From Dysidea avara (lineage: Eukaryota; Porifera; Demospongiae; Dictyoceratida; Dysideidae), in assembly GCF_963678975.1 (NCBI RefSeq), contig NC_089285.1:9534694-9598693 (forward strand): a DNA stretch of 64,000 bases, given 5' to 3'. Below the pieces are notes generated by a model. The model was not told the DNA's origin and did no database searches. It saw only the letters and a list, made by a program, of their open reading frames with translations. Shown here piece by piece: positions 56,785 to 64,000 of the stretch. Made by a program: the position numbers and the translations under genes. Every line of letters starts with the position of its first letter. The stretch's first letter is position 1.

Positions 56785-57125
56785 GCACTTCTCAATCACC
56801 GAAGCATGCCTGGGGCTAAATCTATACCTTGGTGGATGCACAAATTCATGGCGAACACAATGAGTGAGAAATTCAACTCCGTATGCCATTGTATCAGTAA
56901 GTTATGATGGTTTATGTATGCGCCTGTAGGTTCTTTTCAAGATAGCTTCTGTACATATCAATTTATATGCTCGTCCAGCTGTCTAGTGCTGTATTTCTAA
57001 TGCTGCTTAACTTATGAAGCTGAAACTTAGGTAGTCCATTCCTCTGTCCCTGCAGAAAACAAAGAACAAATAAAATGCATTTTGAAAATTGTGCGGATGT
57101 CGACAATTTTCTAAAATTAGGTTAC
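56785..57125. mobile_element. truncated copy of the 53643 MITE
   Basis: Right-hand ~340 bp of the 53643-54286 element (high identity, ending ATTTTCTAAAATTAGGTTAC before ATATG). The left half is missing, replaced at 56785. Confidence 0.85.
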
Positions 57126-57599
57126 ATATGCTTTTGAGGAATGCCTCAAAAATTTTTCCCTATTATGCAATTATGCCCAGTCATGTCCCATTATGCTCCC
57201 AATATGGTCATATAAATTCTGTCTTGACTGTTCGGTTAGAGTATGTAATGTGACAGCGAACGTTCTATAAGAAACACGCCTCATTCTCTCCCTTGGTTTT
57301 TTCTGCTACTGGAGGTCTGGCTCATGAAGCAACTATCTTTAGAAATGTCTGGCTTCTCTTTTGTCCAATAAGTGGGAGGATAATTACTCAGTTACTCTAG
57401 ACTGGCTCCATTGCTGTCTTTGCTGCATTCTGCTACTGCTTGCATCCGTGGTGCTTGGTCATCATCAGGTCAATTTGACAGAACTCCACTTCCAATGGAT
57501 CTAGTTAGGGTGGAGTCACGTTTAATGAACTGATTTTACTTAAGTTTTGTTTACTGTAACTACTTGATTGTTGTAAATACAATTTTATACTTGGAAGCA

Positions 57600-58576
57600 T
57601 TAAAAAAAACTGTCAACAGAAAAAAATTCCTCTCCTTTTGTATGTCATACAGGTTGAATGAATATGTGATACAGAGAGTACAATCTGCTCAGTACCTCGG
57701 TCTAACAATTTCAGTTGATTTGTCCTGGTCCACACATATTTCAGGAATTATTGGTCGAGCAAACTCTGCCTTGGAATTTTTTTGATGGAACTTTGGTCAG
57801 TGCACACAGGATGTTAATTAAATGCTACCAGACATACATCCGCCCCATCTGTGAATATTCTGCAGTCATCTGGTCACACACACTAACATTCACCAAATTG
57901 AGATGATTCAAAGGAAGGCTGCCAGATTTGTATTTAGCGATTATTCTCGATATTCCAGTGTTACAGCTATGCTAAATCAACTTGATTGGTAATCATTGGA
58001 GAGACGAAGAGATGATTCATTTCTAGCGTGATTGCGCAATCACACACTAAATGCTGTTGATTTATTGAAATATTCTTCAATAATTATCGATAATATCAAA
58101 ATCTGCTAAAGTGGTATATAGAAATCGATACGATAATGATATTAACAAATTATTGCGATATCGATATTTTTTTGATATATCGCACCCCACTTACACACTA
58201 ACATTCACCAAATTGAGATGATTCAAAGGAAGGCTGCCAGATTTGTATTTAGCGATTATTCTCGATATTCCAGTGTTACAGCTATGCTAAATCAACTTGA
58301 TTGGTAATCATTGGAGAGACGAAGAGATGATTCGATTTTGGTTATGTTTCATAAAATTATTAATCAGTATGTAGATATCCTTTGTGATCATATCCTTCGT
58401 AAAGTTCCCAGTATCACCCGTAGTAGTAACAAGAAATTCCTACACTTACCCTCAAGGATTGATTCTTTCATGCATTCATTTTTTTCCAAGAGCAATCCGA
58501 TTATGGAATCACCTACCTGATCACCTTGTGGAAACTGATAATGTTGATAATTTTAAATCTCTACTAACTACGTAAT
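57600..58576 (+). pseudogene. non-LTR retrotransposon (CR1/L2-like) RT C-terminus
   Basis: The plus strand in shifting frames gives QSAQYLGLTISVDLSWSTHI, YQTYIRPICEYSAVIW, MIQRKAARFVFSDYSRYSSV, RRDDSILVMFHKIINQ, and SFFPRAIRLWNHLP then DNFKSLL. This is the conserved region after the RT catalytic core of CR1/L2/Jockey-type LINEs. The YADD core and endonuclease are absent, as for 5'-truncated LINE copies. A 141-bp part is duplicated and the 3' end is repeated in tandem. No clear 3' tail. Confidence 0.82.
57878..58333. repeat. 141-bp direct repeat around a 174-bp insert
   Basis: 57878-58018 and 58193-58333 appear identical in the LINE coding region. The 174 bp between is AT-rich with ATCGATA palindromes and unrelated to the LINE. 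Confidence 0.88.
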
Positions 58577-58655
58577 TAACATTTAGTGATCACCTTGTGG
58601 AAACTGATAATGTTGATAATTTTAAATCTCTACTAACTACTTAATTAACAAACAT
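58518..58655. repeat. 69-bp tandem duplication at LINE 3' end
   Basis: TGATCACCTTGTGGAAACTG begins at 58518 and again at 58587; copies differ at one or two positions (ACTACGTAATT / ACTACTTAATT). Confidence 0.9.
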
Positions 58656-58713
58656 TTAGTTTGTTAACTAATCATGTACTTTATACTCCTGATTGATGTC
58701 TGTATAATAATAA

Positions 58714-59341
58714 TACCGTATTTCTATAAATATAAGCTGAGAAATTTTCACGAGTTAAATTTTCGTGTTAAAAATTTTTCACCAGTGTCCTCAAGGGACG
58801 AAAATTTTTTAACAATGAATTATGTAGCTTTATTAATTCGTCTGTCCTTTTTGTATATAGGAGAAGTAGAATAACAAGCAGTGAAACTTAAGTGTGGCAT
58901 CTCCATTCCATGGAGGCTGCACCCTGAGAGTTGTCCGCTAGCCACAGACTCAAGCCAAGTGTACTGGAGTGGAATTGCTGTAGCTAGAAGCTCATTCCAT
59001 GCAATTTACATATTCGTATATATACATACTTCATTTAATGGGTCTTGTAGTAGCTGTCTATCATATGGCATGGCATCATTGCCAACGCTATCGCTGGCGG
59101 TGAAATCCCCAGGCGAGGACCCAACGGCAGGCCATTCTTGTTTTATTAAAATACTGCAGCAAAGACATACTCTTGAAATGCCAATGGCCAAGCTTCGATC
59201 CAGGTGGACAGAAAGCAGTTAACCGAATTTATTCAACTTCTCTAATATTACGTTGGTAAAAATTTTTTGCGTAATTAATTTTCGTCGGATGCTAGCTTCG
59301 ACGAATTATTTTTAACAGTTTATAAATATAGAAATACGGTA
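58714..59341. mobile_element. ~630-bp element with TACCGTATTTCTATA ends
   Basis: TACCGTATTTCTATAAATAT at 58714 faces TATAAATATAGAAATACGGTA ending 59341. Subterminal AAAATTTT(A/T) words are also mirrored. No transposase. The ORF at 58881-59222 is unrecognised. Probably Tc1/mariner-like MITE (TA borders). Confidence 0.78.
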
Positions 59342-59345
59342 CTTT

Positions 59346-59395
59346 AACTGCTCTGTTAGAGTATCTCAATTTTAACTGCTCTATTAGAGTATCTC
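59346..59395. repeat. ACTGCTCTATTAGAGTAT motif, two copies
   Basis: TTTAACTGCTCT(G/A)TTAGAGTATCTC occurs twice in tandem. Its reverse complement ACTCTAATAGAGCAGT is scattered at 5655-5880 and, in part, at 18246. Confidence 0.8.
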
Positions 59396-59589
59396 GAATT
59401 ATTGATGTTATTGAGCTAGGCTCTCCATCACAGCTACAAATAATTTTAGTGGGGTTAAACCCCTCCATAAATTTTTTCACAGGGGCTGCAGCCCCCCCTC
59501 TCCGCTGCCCCTGAGATATGGCTAATGTACTGTCTAATGCGTTATAATACAATCCAGGTTTTCATATGTATAGTAATGCAATAAGGAAA

Positions 59590-60115
59590 TGTAGCTGATC
59601 TCTCTACAGACTGACATGTTTCTAGCTGAACTCGCTACTGGGTGACTTGGTTCTATCTGATCTCTCTACAGGATGATTTGTTTTTATAACTGATCCTTCT
59701 ACAGGGTGATATGTTTCAAGCTGACCAATAGAGTGATTTGAAATGTATCTGATTTTTCTACTCAGTGAATTGTCTCCCTAGAGGATGTTCTCTCTGTACA
59801 GGTTGACTTGTTTCTAACTACAAAATGATTTGTTTCAAGCTAATCTTTCTACAGGGTGATTTGAAATATAGCAGATCTCTTTACAGGGTGAAATGTTTCT
59901 AGCTGAACTCTCTACAGGGTGACTAGGTTCTATCTGATCTCTCTCAACAGGGTGATTTGTTTCTAACTGATCTTTCTACAGCGTGATATGTTTCAAGCTG
60001 ACCTTTCTACAGGGTGATTTAAAATGTATCTGATTTTTCTACACAGTGACTTTTTTCTAACTGACAAAGTTGAATTCTTTGCAGGACAACTTGCTTCTAG
60101 CTGATTTCTCTACTG
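59590..60115. repeat. minisatellite, ~38-45-bp degenerate units
   Basis: A dozen or so imperfect units of the form CTCTCTACAGGGTGATTTGTTTCTAACTGATC. Variants include ATATGTTTCAAGCTGA and TTGAAATGTATCTGA. No coding capacity. Confidence 0.88.
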
Positions 60116-60127
60116 AGATATTAATTT

Positions 60128-60558
60128 GTGACCGGATCTGTGAAAACAGGACATAATTGCACAAGCCTAAATTTACAGTATAAAGCATACTTGCATATTA
60201 TTGAAAAAATTCTGTAAATTGTTTAAACGCCTCTTTCTTAGTGACGGAAAGGTCTAACAATAAAAACCTGGACATCATCTTATTCGCCTGCTCAAGAGGA
60301 GTTGGAAACTCTATGTTTCATTGCAGTAGACCCAAGGATACATAAGTTATGAGCATTCGTTTATGTCACGTCGAAGCAATTGTATGCGATCGATTTTTCG
60401 TCTCGAATTTTGCCTTTACATGCAGTGAGGAAGGATGAGTAAAGGAAACTCTTACCCAGTATTTGATTCCCCTATTCATGGCGAACACGATGGTGAAAAT
60501 TTCAGCTCCATAGCTTAATCCGTTGGTGAGTTATAACCATTTTTGTAAGCGCCAGTAA
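60128..60558. mobile_element. GTGACCGGATCTGTG MITE, cut by BEL LTR
   Basis: Starts GTGACCGGATCTGTGAAAAC after ATTT. The interior corresponds to the 44633-45263 element read in reverse (for example CCTGGACATCATCTTATTCGCC and GCAGTAGACCCAAGGAT) and to 53643-54100. It stops at the LTR beginning 60559, so the second BEL element inserted into it. Confidence 0.75.
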
Positions 60559-60736
60559 TGTCACGGACAGTGATTAACACAATTAACATTGTAGACTGTT
60601 AGTCTGTTACTATTATTAGCTGTTGTAATTGTTATGCATATGTGTGATTCTAACACATTAGATCAGTTGGTATTCAGTGTGAACACGTGCAGTAGCTTCG
60701 TTCTGATCTCGCACATTTACGCCACTATACTCCACA
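60559..60736 (+). repeat. 5' LTR of second BEL/Pao element
   Basis: TGTCACGGACAG...CTCCACA, 178 bp with TG/CA ends, directly upstream of a BEL gag. The next bases, TTGGTGCTGTGACG, are in the primer-binding position; I cannot name the tRNA. The 3' LTR lies outside the window. Confidence 0.6.
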
Positions 60737-60822
60737 TTGGTGCTGTGACGAAGCAGAGCATTGCCGCTGTGCCTAAACGCTGATTGTGTTGCTGTGACGG
60801 AACATTTCTACTACTTTGCAAG

Positions 60823-61737
60823 ATGGATGAAAACCAGCGCCTCCATTCCAAATGGCGAGGCTTGAAGGGAAGAGTCACCAAGCTCATTGCGAAGGTCGAA
60901 GATATGATTTCCGCGGACCTCGAGGGAATTAGTTCCGAATCCATCACAGAACCAAGGAAGCTGATGGCCGTCACCACCCTTGCCCAACTCCGGACGAAGC
61001 GCGACCAGATCATAGAACTGGATTCCGCCATCGCGGCGAAGATAGAAGCAGAAGAGGTGTTTGAGGAGGAAACGATTAGTGCTGACACTTACCAGCTCAC
61101 TCTAGAAGAAAGGATTGCCTTTCTTGCCGAGTTCATCCGCAAGGCGGGTCTACCTCCTCCACCTGTAGTATCCTCACCGCCAGTGTTGCCACCCACCTCA
61201 GCAGCTGACACCCTAAGTGGTACAACTCACACAGAGCCAGTACACGTGAGTCTTAGCAGTATGCATACACATGACACATCAGCTACACCACATGCATTCC
61301 AAAACGTCAGCCGGCTTCCTAAGTTATCTCTCCCCACTTTCAGCGGAGATTCCCTACAATGGCAAACGTTTTGGGATTCATTCAATGCAGCAGTCCATTT
61401 GAATCCAAGCCTTAGTGGTGTGCAAAAATTTAACTATTTACGTGCACAATTGCATGGTGATGCTTCTCGTGTCATTGCCGGTTTCCCCCTCACTGACCAC
61501 AATTATGAACACTCTATCACCTTGCGCTGAAGGACAGGTTTGGCCAGTCTTACAAACTTGTCAATGCTCACATGGAAGCACTTCTTAATTTAGGGAAGCC
61601 ATCCAACAGTTTATGTGGTTTACAAGCCTTTTATGATTCAGTAGAGAAGCACATGAGGGCCTTGTCATCCCTAGGCAAGTCCTCTGATTCATATGGCTAC
61701 CTGTTGACTTCATCAATTTTAGCTAAGTTGCCCATCC
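60823..61737 (+). pseudogene. gag: BEL gag (capsid), frameshifted and truncated
   Basis: ATG at 60823 starts a Lys/Glu-rich helical region (KWRGLKGRVTKLIAKVEDMI), a Pro/Ser-rich linker, then the DUF1759 capsid block LPKLSLPTFSGDSLQWQTFW and FNYLRAQLHGDASRVIAGFP. A frameshift near 61520 breaks the frame. The continuing frame reads KDRFGQSYKLVNAHMEALLN and LLTSSILAKLP before a stop at 61739. The zinc knuckles and the protease DTG are missing because of a deletion. Gag would form the particle shell. Confidence 0.85.
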
Positions 61738-61738
61738 A

Positions 61739-62579
61739 GTGACCTCAGATGAGAACTTTGAGATTTCTGTCCTCATAGGTGCAGACTTCTACTGGCAGTT
61801 CGTCCAAGACTGCATAGTTCGGGGTGAAGGACCTACCGCTGTGCAATCACACCTTGGCTACCTACTGTCTGGCCCACTCCCTTTGTCCCACCCTGTGGAG
61901 ACTACTAACCTTCATATTGCCATCCTATCGTGTACCAGTGTGACTGAAGGTATGGATGTGTTTTGGGAGTCAGAATCTGTAGGTACTGTGCCAACAGGAG
62001 AAACCCTGGATGATGTCTTTCTTCGACAATATATGCACACACACATCACTGAGCAGCCTGATGGAACATACAGCCTATGTTTCCCGTGGAAAGACAGTCA
62101 CCCACTACTGCCATCTAACTACACCGTATGCTCCAGGCGTACCAGGTCGCTGGCACTCCGGCTAGCTAAGACACCAGGGCTATTGAAGATGTATGGAGAA
62201 ATCATCAAGGAGCAGGAGAAACGAGGTTATATTGAGAAGGTGAATACCACTAGCAGTCAGGCCAACGTACACTATATCCCTCACCATCCTGTGAGGAAGG
62301 AATCAGCCACAACACCAATCAGAATAGTGTATGACTGCAGCTGTAAGCAGTCCTCCGATACACCAAGTCTGTTTACACCCAGGCCCTCCATTTCTCAATG
62401 ACCTCTGTGCAATCCTTCTCCGTTTCCGCCAACATAGTTTTGCCTTTTCGGCTGACATCGAAAAGGCTTTTCTTCATGTCTACCTTGCTGAAACTGACAG
62501 AGATAACACACACTTCCTATGGCTATCAGACCCTACAGATGAGCATAGCCCTCCAGCAACTGTGGCAGGAATGTGTTGA
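61739..62579 (+). pseudogene. pol: BEL protease end and RT start
   Basis: LIGADFYWQF and QSHLGYLLSGP are the C-terminal protease blocks. FWESESVG and YSLCFPWKDSHPLLPSNY form the linker. YIEKVNTTSSQANVHYIPHH and TTPIRIVYDCSC begin RT. After a one-base shift near 62395, FAFSADIEKAFLHV is RT motif A. The chain stops at 62579 and the catalytic YxDD region is absent. Confidence 0.87.
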
Positions 62580-63747
62580 TTGGGATGCACCACTTTACAC
62601 ACCACTCAATATGGAGTGGCATACTATTGCTGGTAACATTACTGATGCTATGACATTCTCATTGCCTCGCAAGTATGCTGCTTCTATTCCACCACCTGAG
62701 AACACCACCACAGTTCTCCATGTGTTCGCAGATGTAAGTCTCAAGGCTTACGGAGCAGCTGCTTACATACAACAGAACAACCAGCCTGCTTCATTTGTGA
62801 TGTCAAAGTCCAGAGCAGTCCCACTTAAGCAAATCACGCTACCCAAGTTGGAACTGATGGCAGCAGTACTTGCAGCAAGGTTAAGTGAATTTGTTAGAAC
62901 TTCCTTAAGTATTGACTGCGTCTTATATCTGTGGTCTGATAGTCAAATCATCTTGTACTGGATCACCAGCCAGAAGAAACTGAAGCCATTTGTTGATCAC
63001 AAGGTAAGTGAAATACGATCAATCTCTACCAACTGGAAGTACTGTCCATCAGCAGATAATCCTGCTGACCTCTTAACTAGAGGAATCAGTACCCAGCAAT
63101 TGGCTTCAGCAGCTCTTTGGCAACAAGGTCCATCATGGTTGCTGTTACAAGATCAATGGCCAACTTGGAATCCATCATCAGAAACACTACTCATTCAGAT
63201 GCAAGAGGAATTGGATGACCAACCAATTGAACAAATTCTTGTTCACTCTGCTCTGACCTCACCAGCAAATTTTTTGCAGGTCATGGATGTCACCAAGTAC
63301 AGTAGTTTACAGAAACTACTTGCAGTCACTGCATATGTACTTCACTTTATTAACACAACACGGCAACTTTCTCACAATACGGGACATCTGACAACATTTG
63401 AACTCGCAAAGGCTAAACTGAAGTGGCTATACACAATCCAACATGAAGTGTTTCCTGAAGAGATTGCTAATCTCCAATCGTTATCTCATAGCCGCCTTCC
63501 TTTGGTGCAACAACTGAGGCTGTTCTTAGATGATGACCAACTGCTTAGATGTGGCGGGCGAATTCACAATGCCCCATTGTCAGAACTTGCCAAGTTTCCG
63601 TATTTGTTACCATCAAAGCACCACTTCACCAAACTTATCATACTCCACACACACATTCAGCAACACCACAAGGTAGACCATACCAGACACCAGACCCTCC
63701 ACCGCTCCTTAAGTGCAGGGTTAATGCCGTCCACCCATTTGAAGTGA
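62545..63747 (+). pseudogene. pol: BEL RNase H, connector and integrase start
   Basis: WHTIAGNITDAM and FADVSLKAYGAAAY (RNase H Asp) are followed by LPKLELMAAVLAARL (Glu), LWSDSQIILYWI (Asp) and NPADLLTRG (Asp). All four carboxylates are present. The connector LLAVTAYVLHFIN leads to LRCGGRIHNAPL and the first half of the integrase zinc domain (HTHIQQHH). A deletion at about 63670 removes the rest of the HHCC motif. The ~1.2-kb frame is open. Confidence 0.88.
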
Positions 63748-64000
63748 CCGGAGTGGACTTTACTGGTGCTCTCTATGTTCGTTGCAGTGATGGTGAACAG
63801 AAAGTGTATGTCTGTCTGTTCACATGCGCTGTATCCAGAGCTGCGCATCTGGAAATTGTTATTGATCTAACCCATGAGTGTTTTTTGCAGACATTTCAAC
63901 GATTTACCAGCAGGAGATCTCTTTCGAAAGTGATGATATCGGACAATGCTACCACCTTTTTAGCTGCCGGGGAGGAACTGCAGAGTGTACTGTCATCTGC
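63690..64000 (+). pseudogene. pol: BEL integrase core, partial at window edge
   Basis: In a different frame from the preceding ORF: VTGVDFTGALYVRC (first Asp), VYVCLFTCAVSRAAHLE, and VMISDNATTF (second Asp). It ends at the edge with AAGEELQSVL. The integrase Glu lies outside the window. Confidence 0.87.

Larger units (their letters stand above)
60559..64000 (+). mobile_element. second BEL/Pao retrotransposon, deleted, open at right edge
   Basis: Order: LTR, gag N-terminus, protease end, RT start, RNase H, integrase. At least three in-frame-order gaps are visible: gag to protease at about 61738, RT after motif A at about 62540, and integrase zinc domain at about 63670. It is clearly a different lineage from the 25-39 kb BEL element. 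It runs off the right edge in the integrase core. Confidence 0.9.

Noticed and set aside
60717..61088. 123-codon minus-strand ORF
   Set aside because: Antisense of the BEL gag start, where the plus strand has clear gag sequence.
1..64000. CRISPR array, bacterial operon or phage defence system
   Set aside because: Introns, metazoan transposon families and an initiator-tRNA primer site show the DNA is eukaryotic; tandem repeats found are not spacer-separated.

Overview
The window is eukaryotic. Coding stretches are split by GT/AG introns, intergenic DNA is AT-rich, and no bacterial-style operons are present. The mobile elements (BEL/Pao, Ty3/gypsy, CR1-like LINE, piggyBac, hAT, Tc1, Crypton, MULE, Ginger, Academ-like) and a primer-binding site matching the 3' end of metazoan initiator tRNA point to an animal. 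The mixture suits a marine invertebrate; a sponge is my best guess but is not proven. I found no convincing tRNA, rRNA or CRISPR feature, and no host gene that I can name.

Layout. 0-5.3 kb: exons of an unrecognised host gene, with small inverted-repeat elements in its introns. 5.3-19.3 kb: mostly non-coding, with hairpins, fold-back elements, tandem repeats, and remnants of a transposase DNA-binding domain and a RecQ-like helicase. 19.3-21.7 kb: a Ty3/gypsy element on the minus strand with both LTRs, PBS, PPT and a target duplication, but with the middle of pol deleted. 21.9-25.0 kb: a piggyBac element with TTAA ends and a multi-exon, frameshifted transposase. 25.1-39.8 kb: a triple nest. A BEL/Pao element is split inside its integrase zinc-binding motif by an Academ-like DNA transposon (28188-38474). 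That transposon is itself split within its coding frame by a Ginger1-type DNA transposon (30254-35892), whose roughly 20-exon gene looks nearly intact. 39.8-43.8 kb: tandem repeats and exons of an unknown minus-strand gene. 44.0-48.7 kb: a gypsy fragment, three inverted-repeat elements abutting end to end, a MULE fragment and a broken DUF7869-type gene. 48.8-50.5 kb: GT-rich microsatellites. 51.4-53.3 kb: hAT, Crypton and Tc1 fragments, with two hAT pieces on opposite strands. 53.6-60.1 kb: more MITEs (one hAT MITE with a perfect 8-bp target duplication), a LINE 3' end and a minisatellite. 60.1-64.0 kb: a second BEL/Pao element running off the right edge.

Across the window, inverted repeats beginning GTGACCGGAT recur at least nine times and define a dominant non-autonomous family. 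Nesting plus coding decay gives a relative order: the BEL host is oldest, then the Academ-like insertion, then Ginger1, which has intact catalytic residues. Most of the window is best read as layered transposon insertions around a few unidentified host exons.
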